Shown: piece by piece, positions 47,835 to 62,213 of the stretch
Layout: each line of letters starts with the position of its first letter
How positions within the stretch are numbered: the stretch's first letter is position 1
DNA from: Acanthochlamys bracteata
Taxonomy: Eukaryota; Streptophyta; Magnoliopsida; Pandanales; Velloziaceae
Assembly (NCBI GenBank): GCA_019914995.1
Contig: CM034136.1
Span: 3,735,270 to 3,799,269, forward strand
Length of the DNA stretch: 64,000 bases
Reading direction: 5' to 3'
Position numbers and translations under genes: made by a program
The notes under the pieces: model-generated
Databases searched by the model: none
What the model saw: only the letters and a program-made list of their open reading frames with translations
Told to the model about the DNA's origin: nothing

Positions 47835-49005
47835 TTATTTTTTTAACTTAGCATGGATAAGATAGTCAGTTTATAACAGCTTGAAAATAAGCTTCCGTTT
47901 GGTTTTTTCTAAAAGCATTATTTTGATGCTTTTTTTAAGAATAAAACAAAGTATTTATTTTCAGCGAAAGCAGATGCAGTCAAATATGTCTTTCACTGTT
48001 AAATACTTTTATTAATAAAAGCGCTAGTAAGCACATTCAAATATGCCCTAATTAAAGGTGTGTTCTTTTTTTACAAAAATATGGACTTTTTTTGTCAAAA
48101 ATTACTTCCGGCAAATTCCTATGCTTTACAATTGTTTTGTCTTTATAATTCACTTTTCAAAAAACAAGCTTTTCTATACAGTGATTTTCATCTTCTTTTA
48201 AAAGAATACACCTTAAGTGAATATTGCTTCTCCAAAGCGCTTTTAAAACTTCTTGTTGAAAAAAAAATTCTCCAAAAATTGCTTTTACAAAAAGTAGTTC
48301 TCTAAACTCAATGGCTGTCTGGCAGTGCATTTCTCATACTGTTTAATTCGTTTAAAAATTTACATTTCTCAATAGACGTTTTATGGAATTCTAAAATTTG
48401 TTTAAAATTTTAACAATATTTTAAATGTAATGATGAATTGTATGTTGTATAATATGTATATATATTTTTTTATTTCTTTAGATTAAAAAAATTAAATTTG
48501 TTTTTTGAAAAATTTCGAAATAAGCTCTTTTATGGCGGTACGTTTTCGGTGCTTTTCTTTCCAAACACACTGCACAGTATATTGTCCCACATATAAAATT
48601 TTTTTAATATATTTTAAAATTTAATCATATAGATAAATTATTTGTTATAATATTTTTATATATGTGAAATCTATGAATTTTTTTTTATATAAAAAGGTTA
48701 AGCTGTTTTTCCAAAAATCCCACAATAAACTTTTTTTTCAAAAAAGCTCTTTATTTTAAATATCAGAAAAACTTTTTATTTTAAACACTTGCAAACATCC
48801 TCTTTAAACACTCCCAAACAGTTCATTAATCTAAAGAGCAGGTAGAATCTGGATACTTGAAGTGAAACTCATCAAGATGATGATGATAGTAGGTAACAAA
48901 ATTCTTAAGGAGCTTTATACATAGTGCCTAAAAAATTAGATGTTTCTCAAATTTGAAAGCATGCATTCAAATTTTCAAATAAATAGTCTATAGTTGTTTA
49001 TTTTT
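47835..49005. other. Intergenic, AT-rich, MITE-like pieces
   Basis: No gene is supported. At about 47888-48052 a short element has inverted-looking ends (CCGTTTGGTTTTTTCTAAAAGC ... GCGCTAGTAAGCACATTCAAAT, cut short here), and 48480-48830 is a related AT-rich block with CCAAACAC-type ends. The 81-codon plus-strand frame at 48060-48305 is low-complexity and lies in this repeat material. Confidence 0.4.
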
Positions 49006-49009
49006 ATAC

Positions 49010-49881
49010 GGGCATTTGACATAAATGGATAATCGTTAATCCATTTTTACACAATCAGGCCCTCTAATTAAATTTAACATGAAAGGCCCTCAACTGATAA
49101 AATAATATGATTATATCTACTCAATTTTCTTATTAATTATATATCTAAATATAATTTGGAAGTTTTATGATTTCCAATTCACTAATTAAACAAGTAACAT
49201 ACATATTGCACACTTATTATATACATGTCTATCTAATATATATTGTGCAACAAATATATATTTATGTATATGTAGTATTTGAAATGATGCGTGTAATTAG
49301 TGTGCATTATGTGTTTTGAGGTGTTTCTTTTGTTTTTACAAAATATTTGCATATACAATTATTATGTACCGAGAATATTAAGGTAAACGATAAGCGCATT
49401 GCATATCGAGTACATATTAGTGTGCATTATGCATATTTTAAAGTTTTATTAATATCATGTACTGTGCATACGTATATTAACATTTTCAAAGTATTTTATA
49501 AATGTGCTAAATATTTGTATTATAAATGTTTTAGTTCACAATAATTGCAAATGTAAAACACTATGTTCTTTAAAAAAACCTTAAAAAATATTATAATTCA
49601 CAAGACTGTACATATAGTTTTAAAAAATACATATGTTTACATACATACTTAATATGTTATACGTACAATGTATATAATATTGTATGAAGATAGAGTTGTA
49701 ATCCATATATTTTTAGGCTTTTAGTGAATTTAAGTCACAAATTTAGAAATATAATGAATAGAAAAACTTATAATAGTATATATGTCATTTTAAAAACTTG
49801 AGATGCTTCTTTGTGTTAAATTGAATTATAGGGTCTGATTTTGTAGTATCAGATAATCAGGGGCCTTTGTGTTAAATGCCC
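49010..49881. mobile_element. Non-autonomous TIR transposon upstream of TIO
   Basis: Left end GGGCATTTGACATAAATGG, then CAATCAGGCCCTCTAATTA, then TTTAACATGAAAGGCCC. The right end, in reverse complement, reads GGGCATTTAACACAAAGGCC, then TCAGACCCTATAATTCAATT, then TTAACACAAAG. TIRs are about 85 bp with mismatches. The AT-rich 700-bp core has no transposase. It sits about 230 bp upstream of the likely TIO leader exon. No clear target-site duplication was found. Confidence 0.6.
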
Positions 49882-50130
49882 TTTAATCTCAAATCTCGTA
49901 TATCGCAAATTCATGGTTTTTATTAAAACAGTCCACCCTAGACTTGCTTAACTCTCTTGGAACGTTTCAAATAAGCGGGAAAAAGAAAATTGAGATTTCA
50001 ATTTCAATCGAAATCTTACTCAAAAGAACGACTAAGATCTAATCCTTTCCCATTCCCTCTTCAATTCAAACTTCAATTAGAGAAGTAGAACAGATTCGTT
50101 TCATTTGGAGATTGAACAGCGCGGTCTCAG

Positions 50131-50282
50131 GTATAGGTATAACTCTTGAACCAATTTTTTGTTTAATGTTTTGCTGCTTTTATGTTTGTCTTCCCCCCTC
50201 GATTAAGCTTCCAGTTGGTTGATTTGTTTGTTGAAATCTGAAAATATGATTGGTTAGTTTGAATTTTGAACCCAGTTTTCAG
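50131..50282 (+). other. Intron in the 5' UTR of TIO
   Basis: A GTATAG donor follows GCGGTCTCAG (50130), and a CCCAGTTTTCAG acceptor ends at 50282, 18 bp before the ATG at 50301. The leader exon probably begins near 50030-50090. Confidence 0.5.
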
Positions 50283-50300
50283 AGAGCAGAAATTTGAGAA

Positions 50301-53300
50301 ATGGGGAAGGAAAACTACCATGTTATTCATCTCGTCGGTGAAGGATCTTTCGGAAAGGTGTACAAAGGCAGGCGGAAGTACACAGGGCAGGTAAATTTAG
50401 TTAACTTGTAAAACAGATTACTAAACTTTGTAACTTGCCTGTGGTGTTAATGGGGATTGTTTTTCTTTTCTTCCCCACCCCCCGATCTGCTATTTGCTTG
50501 TAGACTGTTGCTATGAAGTTTATCTTAAAGCATGGGAAGAGCGAGAAAGATATTCAGAACTTGAGACAAGAGATTGAGGTAAAATGTTGATTAACTACGT
50601 GGATGAGTATTATTCATGTTGTCTGTTTGATGAAAAGTGCTGTGTTTTGATGTACACATTTAAATGAAAGTTCAACGTTTTCATGTCTACTTCAAGTAGT
50701 TTCCAGAAAATTTTGAAGTTTGATCTTAGAAACTTCAGGCTGTAGAAAGCCAGAGCTGAAGGAATAGTTACTGCTATCTGCCTATGCTTGATTAGCCTTT
50801 TTGATTGAGTCAGCAAGACAAATATCTGAAGCGATTGAAATCCAATTCATTAAAGTGACTTTACTATCGCTTTTATAATGTTCATCCATCCTAATTTTAG
50901 ATGATTTTTCTGTGACAAGTTTCATCAACTCTACTAATATCGAGAAAAAGCTGCTTGTAGTTGAACGATACAATACTGCAACTGTGGTGGTCTCTTTGAT
51001 GTCTTTCTTCCTTGAGTCTTCAGGAGTTTCCTTACCATGAAACTCCCGCAAGTTTGTATTTAACATTGCAAAATAACAGTTGATATTGAAAAGATCATTA
51101 ACGTGGTTCAAATGGTGATACTTTTGTTTTATTACAATATTTCATGGAACTTATTGACAATGTTAGATTCTGAAGTTATGTTTGTGCCAAGACAACATTT
51201 AGGCTCTCCATTGGGTGCTACTGTTCACAAAGTTATCCCTGCTGTAGTTTTCTTAAAATTGTGCAGATTCTCAGGAAATTGAAGCATGAAAATATAATTG
51301 CAATGCTTGATGCCTTTGAAACTCCCCAAGAATTCTGTGTGGTTACTGAATTTGCACAGGTAGATGTTGCTCTATGGAGAATATTCTTTTTCATTCTCAA
51401 ACAAGAGAAAGCAAGTTTCATTTAATCTTTGATTATAATAGGGAGAACTATTTGAGATTCTTGAGGATGACAAGTGTCTTCCAGAAGAACAGGTCCAAGC
51501 AATAGCTAAGCAACTGGTAATTTTGTTTATTCTATATATGATTTTACAGCAGTCAGATATTGTTTGTGGTCTAACATTACTGTTCTGGATGCATGTCAAC
51601 TTCTTATTATTTGCATTCTCTCTTCTATGCTTTTGTCTTTCATTTTGTAGGTAAGAGCGTTGTATTATTTGCATTCCAATCGCATCATCCATCGAGATAT
51701 GAAACCACAGAATATTCTTATCGGGGCTGGATCTATTGTTAAGGTCAGATGTTTCTTCTTGTAAAGTTTATCTCCTAAAACGATGATGCTGAAATTATCA
51801 TCTCATATGCATTAAGAAGAGTTTAAATCATACCTATTCAGTTTGCTCTATGCACTTTTTACAAGCTAATTATAAGGTTGATGGTGACAGTTCAATATTT
51901 TCCTACAAAGGCATGAAATCATTACTTGTCTCTCTATGTTCTCTAACTACACATATACTATCTTCTATTCCAAAATGCTTCATTGTAACTTTGAACTACA
52001 AAGCCCACATACGAGTGCAGATGCTAAACAAGCTTTCCTTTTTGATGGAACTGATAGTTGTGAAAATGCACTACAGCCCATTTTACTTTTCTTCTCTCAT
52101 TCATAATTTTCTTGATGTTTTTGTAGAAGTTATGTCATAACTCATGTATCTTATGTTTCAGCTCTGCGATTTTGGATTTGCCCGAGCGATGTCTGCAAAC
52201 ACTGTAGTTTTGCGTTCTATAAAAGGTTATCTCTCTCTGGATATAACTTTCTATTAGTGGCAATGATAATTTATTTATTTGGAAACATGATACCTGTAGA
52301 ATTGGTTTATCAATGTCAAGATCTGTCTTCATTTTCTTTTTAATTAGGATATATGCTTCTTACATTCAATGAGTATGTCACTATTGATGGTAAGTATATA
52401 GTACGCCAAGATTTTGTAAACTGTAGGATATACAATAGTAGATGTGAAATATTTTGAGTGCTTTTTCCAACGTTCATACTTTACGTATGGGAAATTAGGA
52501 AAAGCTTCCAGTTGCTTATACCAAGCAATTTGGTTTGAGCGAATGATATCCTTTTGAATGTTTCCTAAAAGAATTTAAATAAGTGCCTTATCCATTTGAT
52601 ATCTGTTCAAAGAGCTTTTCTATACCATTTTCTGTCTTTTATTTGAGATATCATGTCTTCATGACTGCAACTATCTTATGTATATAGGAACACCTTTATA
52701 CATGGCTCCAGAACTGGTGCAAGAACAACCTTACAATCACACAGCAGACTTGTGGTCGCTTGGAGTTATCCTGTAAATCGACAATAAGCTCCTCAACTTC
52801 ATTACTGTAGATTAATACTAAATTTTATATCTTCTCTCTTACAAACATGATAGTAAGCAATATGTCTGTGGTGTCCAATCAACTATGAAGAAATCCAGGA
52901 TCTTATGTTTCTAAATAAGAAGTTGCTGCTTCCAATCAAACAAATGGCAGTTCCTTTGTTTTTGTTTTTACTAGCAGTATAATCTTGTACTCAGTTTCAT
53001 TTAACAAGTGTAGTTGTACAAGACCATGGAGATTGATCCCTGGTCTGTTAAAGTCAGAAATAGCAAAATGAAATTGCTTTTGCACGAGGCATATTAGTTC
53101 ATTTAGTTTCAGACTTTGTATCTCTTAAATTTTACTTAATTGGCTTCTAGGTTTGCGTACAACAAGGTGCATAGTGTCAGGCCCATGATTGAGTGAGATT
53201 ATGAATATTATTGCTGGTTGTCAGTTGTCGTGACACATGCCCAATCAGTATTTCATCTTTTGCTTATATTGCATTCTAAAATGTGCTCCGATAACTTTGA

Positions 53301-56300
53301 CCTTTAACTTCTCTGTCAAATATTTCTTCTGCCTATATGAACCTGCTAGGTGATGAAGTCAGAAGCGAATGGTTGGTTAGGTCACTGAATTTACTGCTTT
53401 TACAGTTTGTTTAAAACAATAAAATTAACCACACTAAGGTCTTAGAAGTTTATTTACTGTTAGGATGATACTAGATCCTCATTTGGAGCATAAACAGAAT
53501 GTATCTCATAGATTTTGTGGTTTAAACTAATCATAAGTTACATCCTTGACTATGCATAATGCTATATGATGCTGTTCGAACATGAATTTGCAGCCTCTTT
53601 TTATGAAAATAAAACTAACTTAGGAGCATGCAGATACGAACTTTTTGTTGGCCAGCCACCGTTTTACACAAACTCAGTTTATGCGCTCATACGGCATATT
53701 GTAAAGGTCAGTCATTTGATTCTCACCTTTGAAACTAGAAACAGTAAACATTATCTTCAATTGTTTTTTGTGCATGTGCAGGATCAGGTGAAGTATCCAG
53801 AAAACATGAGTGCAAATTTTAGAAGCTTTCTGAAGGGTCTTCTTAACAAGGTTCTTTCGTTACTCGTTGAAATTGTTTAGAAAGTTCATGGAGATATCCT
53901 CTGGATGCAAATTGCTATATTCCTTCTTTTAATTGATGAAAAAGCAGGTACCGCAACATAGATTGAGCTGGCCTGCGCTACTGGACCATCCATTCATTAA
54001 AGAGAACTCGGATGATATTGCTGCTAGGGTTGGATTTTTTCCTGATATCCACTAATTGCACTCTTCCAGTAAAGACAATGCATATAGTCACCTATCATTT
54101 CTGCATTTCAGGAGATGCGTGCTGCAACTTCAGCAGCCAGACAATATGATGCAGCCTGGAGAGGAGAAAAGATCTATATGTCCATTCCAATGGATTTATC
54201 AGCTGCTTCTAATCCTGAAGGTTTGGTCCTTGAAATCTGGCCAATTTAGGAAACATTTTTAGGCCATTCTGCTCTTCAAACTTATAAGTTTTGAATACAG
54301 AACAAGATAAAAGTACTCTTGCTATTTCTGAGGCTGAAAAAAGCAAGGATAATTCAGCTGCTGCTTTAGAAAGTGCCTCTCTCGGTGCTGTTGGAAGTAA
54401 GTATGAACTGACCTCCCCAGCAACTCCTGAAAAGTCTCCTTCATCAGGTACTGTAAACATGGGAGTAGGCTGCTGTAGTTTTATATTTTATTTTTATTGT
54501 CTGTGTTCACCATTTATAATTCAAACTGACTACTTCTGCTGGCATACGGCTCAGTATCCTCCTCTTGCATTAGTGTCAAACATTCTTTTGTAATGTGCCA
54601 TTTCTTGTATAACAGCTTACCAAATTATGGAATGAGTTGTTCAATATCTATTTCTTTACCTGATGTTAAAATTACTAAGTAGCTTCTCATATCCTATCTA
54701 GAATATTTTTGTAGGTCACTACTTTACCACTGCAACTGGAAGTTCTCTAAAGTGGTTCTTGGATTATCATTAATCTCATATGGTTACTAATTTGCCTTTT
54801 ACATATGCATTACAACAGGAATTAGATTTAGTGTTTTTTTCTTTTAACAAATTAAAGTTCTTGACATTTTCTTTTAGGGGGTCATACATTGAATAGGCTG
54901 GAAAAAAGCTCACGGACTGTCAAAGGTGCAAGCATTATTGGTCAAGATACTGAAGCAATGTCGTTTGTTTTGCTGCCGTTAAAGACTTGGATGAATGAAT
55001 CACCTAATTCTTTCAGGTTTGGATATATGTTTGTGAATGCATGTTTAGAGATGTTACCTCATTCAGGTTGCTGAATAGAATTGTTTATGTGCATGTATGA
55101 CATTGTATATGTTTGCACCTTCCCAATATATATTAGAAATATTATGTATGTAATCAATATATTAATCTTACATCTAGCAGTTAAATATCTAATTTCATGG
55201 AATCTCACATTTTGGGCTTCAGGATCCATCAAGCGGTCCTTTTGATCGTTGCTTTTGTTCTATATACCAATTTAGGATCTTTCAGGAAAGGTTAGAAAAA
55301 TGGAGCGACATAGGACAAGCTTATCTACATGATTCTGCTTGCTGGTCGTGCTAAAGTTGAGAATCGACATTCGGATGTATATATTAAATATAGTTTTGAA
55401 TAGCTGACTTTGTTTTAAAGGTTTTTTTAATAGCTGATTAGTCTCTAACCAGACTGCAAATCCATTCCAAATCTTTTTCAATTTAATACATTACTTGTGC
55501 ATTTCCAAAAATTAATGCTTACTCGGTATAATTAAGATAGAGGGTTTATGTTAACAAGAATCAGAGCTATTTAAATGTTGCTCAAAGCATCCAACAGAAT
55601 TAGTCATAACCACATATATTTTTCTATGTTGCCCCCGCATGGAATTTCATAATCATCATTGAGTTGTTGTTATGTCAACCATGTTGGTACATGGTCTTCT
55701 GATGACAAGCAATGACAATCAGTTGTCACACTCTATCTATACTATTTTGATACTAGTTTGACTGTTACTTGTTGTAGTTGGCATTGTTGCCAACTACTGG
55801 CGTCAAATGCAAAAAGCTGATGACCTGTGATCAGAGATGACTATGTTTATAGATATATACCTACTACCTTGCCATAATCTCACGGAACTAACTCATCGCT
55901 TTAACTTAATTGCAGGGATTTGAATACTGATGCTGTAAACCAGTCTTTCATAGTTCTTACAAATCTTATAGCAGCTGGAGTGCATCAATCTTGTCCAGCG
56001 TTAGATGATACAATATATGTACTTCTAGACTTTACAAGTGTCATTGTCAGACTGAAGCTTTCAGAATCTCACGGGCTAGTAGTCAAGGTAATTTCGGGAC
56101 TAATATGTTTGGCAGATTATTCTGTTAGTAACTTTATGGTATACTTTCCTGTAGAATACACTGGTTCTTCCTTGATAGTGTGTCTTCATCTGCAGGGCTT
56201 GTCCTTGTTAAAGAAGCTACTGGACAATAGTGGAAGTGGAATTCGACATTCTTATAGCAAACACTGGGTTACCCTTCAAATGCTTTATTCACAGGTTTCA

Positions 56301-59300
56301 ACATGCAACTAGGAGAACATGGTACACTCTTCAGTTTCATTTACGCATCTTAACGTTGTTTTTCTTGCATGTTCTAGATTCTGGCCTTGACTGAAGATGC
56401 ATCTGGGAGGATCTTTTATGAATCTACTGCTTGTGTTGTGGTCATGCTTTACAGAGTTGCTTTGGGGCTCAAGTTATCTGCATCAGCTGATGTTAATGGG
56501 AAGGATTCTCTGCCAGCATCAGTTCAGGAATCTCTAATTTATATTGTTGAACATGCCACAACATCTGGAATTGTAGACCTTCTATGCGAGTGCTTGGTGG
56601 CTTCAGGATCTGCTCTCATTGCAGGTTCTAAGAATATGGTACCAGCAGCTTGTGAAGCATGCAAGGCTCTCTGGTATTTAGTGGATGCACTTGAGATAAA
56701 ATCCACGACAGCACTAGCTTATACATTTCCTCTCAAGTTTGCGCGCAAGCATTTTGATTTCCAGCCTGATTCAATGGTGGACAAGCACGATTTATTTGTA
56801 GAGGATGGATCGTCAGATATTGTGAAGAGATTTGCAAAATTGTTTCTTGAGTCAAAACCATTGCAGGTTTCTTTGTATAATTGCTTCCACAATGGCCTTG
56901 AATCTGCCCTTCATGCTGGTCTTCAGGTATGTCATTCCAACATATTTAATTCTTGTCTACTTCTAGAATGCATTAAGGTATATTTATCTGATTTTAGTGA
57001 ATAGTAATGCGCAAGTGTTGAGCATTGACTCAAAGTTTAAAGAAGATTGTTTGATCAAAGATAGCAGCTGTTTACCATTTTATTCTTATTATGTCTGTAG
57101 ATGACAACATATTTCAGTTGGAAGAACACAAATCTAAATGGAATCAAGTGATATAGTCGAGAGAAGTTATCGTATAAGAAGATGCTACTTTGAGTGGATA
57201 TTTTAGACATCTATACAACAGTAATCAAATGGACTTAGCTATAATTCAAATTTGACATTCTTTCGCCATATTGGTTCTATTTTAACTTAATGTATTAACA
57301 TAAGTGAGCAGACTAAGATTTCAAATAATTTATTCAAGCTTGATGGCTGTTGTTGTAAGTGGTAGGTATATTTGCAAGCAAATTTTCCTTTCAAATAAAT
57401 TAGGAAGATGGAAGCTCGAAAGTTATGCTCTATGTCGACACACAAGGTTGCTAGTTGGCCTCAAACATTAAGTTTCAATAAGTTCATAATTCAGTTTTGT
57501 GAGAACTTATGTTTATTTTCCAATACCTGAACCTAACTTGTTAAAGATTCCTTCAAAACCAAAACCATAGTTCTTCATTGTACACAGCCAAGAGCTAACA
57601 AGTAGCTTTCTTTTTTTTCCTCCTCAAAACCTTAAACATTTGAATTAATTTAATATTCAAAATTCTTTTGAACCTTTAACTGCAACTTGTTTTTAACTTC
57701 ATTTAATTTTGTGTACAGCTTATGGCCAGAGTTTGCCTATTGAGCATTCCTGTCTGTCATATACTATGTGGCATAGCAAGTTCCTCAGGTGTTGTTGATG
57801 TAGGTGGAGATGGAACTGTTGTTTCTGACATATTCGCCATCTTATCTTTATGTGCTGCCCATTTAAACAAAGAGTCTGGTGGAAGTAAGAACCATAAATC
57901 CAAATTATCTAATCCTAGGGCCCTTGTTGTACATTGCTGCCTGAGCTTGGCAACTATTGCTCATTCTTTAAGATCTAGTGGAAAGGTTTCATCATCATCC
58001 ATCCTCACTGGAGCACAGAAAGTACAACGTGCAAGGCTATCAGTCCTTGCCCATCTGTCCTCTTATGATGATGGAATGACCAATGGTGTTCAGTCACATT
58101 GTGGATCAGCAATGCTAGCTTTGTCATTAATCATATCTCTTGAATGTGGAGGACATGCTAAACCCTCCATTAGTGAAGGTGCTCTCGCTTTAATCCCTCC
58201 AACGGCAACTCTTCGAAATCATCTCAAGCTTTGGTTGTGCGATGAAATTGTCTCTGTAGCTAACTACAGTGGGATACTTCTGGATCTGCATGGCTTCAGG
58301 GATGGATGTCTTGGTCTATTGGAAACTAGATTGAAGTGGGGCGGCCCTCTTGCTGTTGAGCAGGCTTGTTCGAATGGCATCCCACAACTTCTTATACGCT
58401 TACTGGCTGCTGGACTTGATAGATTTTCAGATGGTCAAGAGGCAAAAGGGGAGAGAATAGGATTGTCACCAGTTGGAGTTGTGTGGACACTTTCTTCACT
58501 ATGTCACTGCCTGTCTGGTGGATTCTTTTCTGAAATTCTGTTCATAACCGACCATGTGAAGCTCATAGCAGACCTTTTGTCTGATGTTCATCTCGAGTTA
58601 TTGAAAAGCTGGAGAGGCCCTGGTGGTGGAAATTTAGGTGTTACAGATCTAGTAAAGGCGGTGGTTGATATTATGGCCTTTCCTTTCATTGCTGTTCAAT
58701 GCTCGCCTGGCATGCTGTCATCAGCATCAATTGCTGGGGGGTCTCTTCTAAATATTGGTTCTCCTGGTGGAAGAATGGCTGCAGAGAACAAGGAATTTGC
58801 TAAAGCTATTCAAGCAAACATTCGTCAATATGTTCAAATTCTTGTGGAGGTTATTTTCTAATAATCTTAATAAAGGGTGGTTGCTATTTGGTTTTCTTGC
58901 TTACCTGACAGCAAACCTTTTTCAGGTTGGGTTTCCGCGGAAAATACTGAAGTGCTTGGATTTTCTTGAATTAGAAGATCTGGCAGTTCCTATAGCTATT
59001 ATTGCCAAGATGGTGAGTTTCCGTCCACTGGCCATGCAACTTCTTAGTGATGGCCTACTTAATGAGGTCAGAGTGAGAAAGATTCTCAGTGTTTCTTGTC
59101 CAAGGGATGCCGTGCTTGACTTTTTGATGATAGTTTCTGAGTTGGCTCGGACATCAAAGGTAGAGCTTTCAAACTATAGCAATGAAGTCTTTACTAAATG
59201 ATTTTAAGCTCTGTAACAATTAAATTTATTCAAGAGAATGGAAAGTATAATCAGTGCAAAGTGCTAGGGTGTTTATGATATTATTATTAACTACAATATC

Positions 59301-61503
59301 TTAGTTTTATGTTTAGCGCGACAGCTTTATTCTTCCTTGCAGGCTAGTGTTTATATAATATTAATATTGCGTACTGTCAAGTAGTCCTATGTTTGAGACA
59401 ACTGCTTTATTTTTATTGATTTCTTCAGGATTTCTATGAATCCATAGATAGGGCAGGTGTGTTGGTTCTTCTGAAGAAATACCTAAGTAGTGAAGATGCT
59501 GATATCCGTGCAAAAGCTTGCAGTGCCATAGGAAATATGTGTCGACATAGTCCATACTTTTATCCCTCTCTTGTAAGTTTGTAACTTACTAATTTTGTTT
59601 GTTCTTCTTTACTCTTGTTTTATTGCATATGTAACCTACTTTATCATCCTAGTGTGTAAGCATTTTACATGGGGGCTTGTATGTTATGCACTCAGTTGAA
59701 CAGATATGTTTAGTTAAGATCATTAATAAGGTGAAATTTTTTTAATGGTTTTACTCAAACATTTGGGCATTCTTCTATCCTCTTGAACTTGTAGTTAGAT
59801 CCAACTTGTGATGTCCCACACTTGGTGCATATACAGGTCTTAGTTTCCTATATCCAAACTGTACAAATTTGTTTCTTATCCTATATTGATTAAGACCGAA
59901 TTGCTACAAAGTATGCTCATTTGTAGGTTAATCTTCTTGTGCCTATCTAACACATCTTTTATAACATTTAATTTTTGCTGCTATCTTGATCAGGACTGTT
60001 TTGGTTAAAACATAGTTTTATTCTTGCTAAACTTCTCCTAATTTTAGTGATAGTTTTTTATCGCATGCTAGAGACATCTCTCTCTTTTATGCGTCTTTCA
60101 AGTATACCATGAAAGAAATCTCTAGCAACTTCTCCTTCTCTTTGAACTACAGTTATAAGTTAGCAAATCGCATTTATTTATTGCCTAAATTTTGTTTGTG
60201 ATCCTTTTTCTAGGCAACACATAAGGTCGTTGACATCCTTATTGAAAGATGTACAGATCCAGATAAGCGTACCAGAAAGTTTGCAACCTTTGCTGTAAGA
60301 TTTTATCCTGAAATTAGTTGCAAGTTCTCATTCATGAACCATATATCTTGAAGATTTTTTGTTGCTTGTTCACACTCTTGTGTTTTGAAAGTAAAACCTT
60401 AAATATTTAGTTCAGAAGAATAAAATTGTGACATGTACCGACTGTCAGAAGTTTCAAGAGGGGAATGAATTCTAGTTGTACTGTCTAATTCTGTCCGTTA
60501 GTGCTATGTTCTTGGTTGTGACTCATTCTAAAGGAAACCACAAGATTTCAAGCAGATCGACCTACATTCTAAAGGAAACCACAAGGTTTCAAGCAGATCA
60601 ACCTACATACAGACCGTACAAATTCAAAATCCTCGGATTATTTTGACACCACCCAGAAGCACTTGGTATTGTTTTCTGTAAAACATATTACTCATTTATC
60701 TTGGATTCATTGCTATTTCTCAGTCAAACAAGTAAACGTAAACCTATCTGACTAAGGATTTGATAAGTGAAGTGCCTTATTCTTTTTGCTCTCTTTTTCA
60801 TTATCTGTAGTTCTCTTGCTAGTGAAATTTAGTGAAATTCTTATGAAGATCCTATGTGCTGTATAGGTTGGAAATGCTGCATATCACAATGATGCTTTGT
60901 ATGATGACCTGAGGAAATGTATACCGCAGCTGAGAGAACTCCTTTTAGGAGATGATGACAAAATCAAAGCTAATGCTGCAGGGGCACTCAGTAATCTTGT
61001 TCGTAATTCTGACATTCTCTGTGAAGATATTGTCAACTTAGGTGCAATGCAGGTCAGTCGCAACTGATATTACAGGCCTTGTTTTTTTTTCTTTTATTTA
61101 TTTATTATGCTTTTGGGGGAGATAAAAACTGAAATTACAGATGAATGTCAGTTTAGCATTTTCAATTCAGAACTGCAGACTTCAGTCAAAGAATAAAAAT
61201 TCAAAACTGCAGATACTTTTTTAACTGAGCATAACTCTATATGCTTTTGTCATACAGGCTTTATTAAAGCTTGCTAGTGAATATTCAACCAGAGGGTTAA
61301 GCCCGAGTAGAGGCCAAGGAGACAGGGATTCACCTCTCAGAATCGTGCTTTTTGCATTGCGAAAGATGTCTGAGTATCCTGTTTGCAGGCGGCCCCTCTG
61401 CTCTTCTCAATTCTTGCCATCCCTCAATCAGCTAAAGCACTCACCTGATGCCATTATAAAGAAATACGCTTCTGACATCATCATTAATGTTTCTCAAGCA
61501 TGA
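50301..61503 (+). CDS. TIO: FUSED-family Ser/Thr kinase TWO-IN-ONE (TIO)
   Basis: Twenty-two coding exons: 50301-50390, 50504-50578, 51267-51359, 51442-51516, 51651-51743, 52162-52225, 52688-52772, 53634-53706, 53782-53850, 53948-54028, 54112-54220, 54301-54447, 54878-55016, 55916-56087, 56196-56294, 56378-56926, 57719-58849, 58926-59159, 59429-59572, 60214-60294, 60867-61052 and 61258-61503. Frame is kept, giving 1344 residues; Arabidopsis TIO is about 1320. The N-terminal kinase (residues 1 to about 260) is intact: GEGSFGKVY (13-21), VAMK (Lys35), HRDMKPQN (from 125), DFG (145-147), [10 protein letters not shown] Ser-rich linker follows, then a long helical ARM/HEAT-like region ending in armadillo-type repeats ([15 protein letters not shown]). 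In Arabidopsis TIO localises to the phragmoplast midline and is needed for cytokinesis, including in pollen, with class-12 kinesins. Confidence 0.96.
60524..60605. repeat. 41-bp tandem duplication in TIO intron 20
   Basis: Two adjacent copies starting CATTCTAAAGGAAACCACAA and ending GCAGATC(G/A)ACCTA, at 60524-60564 and 60565-60605, differing at two bases. Confidence 0.9.
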
Positions 61504-62205
61504 TCCCAATTTGGCCAAGAGTTCTGCTTAGTGTTGGCTTCTGTTGAATCCTAGAAACAATTTGCAGCTCTTCAAGTTGGTCCATCACGCAGATGGTGAT
61601 ATTCTTTTCTCTTACCGTGGGTTGGGCTAGATTTGTAAAGTTATGTTCAATTACTACTAGAAAGAACTTGTGTTATTGTGTAAATTTATAAGAGAGATTT
61701 CTATTCTCTCAACGGCTGTGTAGTTGTACAAGTTGAAGTCTGAATTTTTTGAAACAAATACTGAAAGATTCACGTCAATCCTTGATGTCAAATTCATCTA
61801 CATATTCGTAGAAGATGAAAGATATACGAAAACATCACGTTCTTGTTATGCATTTTGTTTGCTTTGTTACTTGTTATGGATGAGTTAATGGAAACCAATG
61901 GTCTTCAACAATTATCATACCATATTCCATCACAATATCTATTGTAGTGATTTTGATCAGGTCTGCTTGAATTAAATCCAAAAGCTATTAGACCTTCACA
62001 GATTTTGGAACAGAGAAGGAATACTGGCATCCATTCTAATGCCTGTACATTCACTCGTTCATGCTCCTTTGTTCTAAATTCCATACCACACCAATTTCAT
62101 GCTGTCCATTAAGATGAACCATTTCATCAAACACCAAATTAATCTACATAATATTTCACAACTGATCTATGTTCATGAAACATTTCACAATATTCAAGCG
62201 CCCTT
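61504..62205. other. TIO 3' UTR and convergent gap to the PADRE gene
   Basis: This holds the 3' UTR of TIO (probably to about 61,800) and, from the opposite strand, the 3' UTR of the PADRE gene. The two genes are convergent and about 0.7 kb apart. No additional gene was seen. Confidence 0.6.
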
Positions 62206-62213
62206 TAAATGAT

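Noticed and set aside
51850..52140. 96-codon plus-strand frame inside TIO intron 5
   Set aside because: Intronic. The kinase continues correctly from the exon ending in GSIVK to the one starting LCDFGFAR without it.
54209..54460. 83-codon minus-strand frame over TIO exon 12
   Set aside because: Antisense shadow of coding exon 12.
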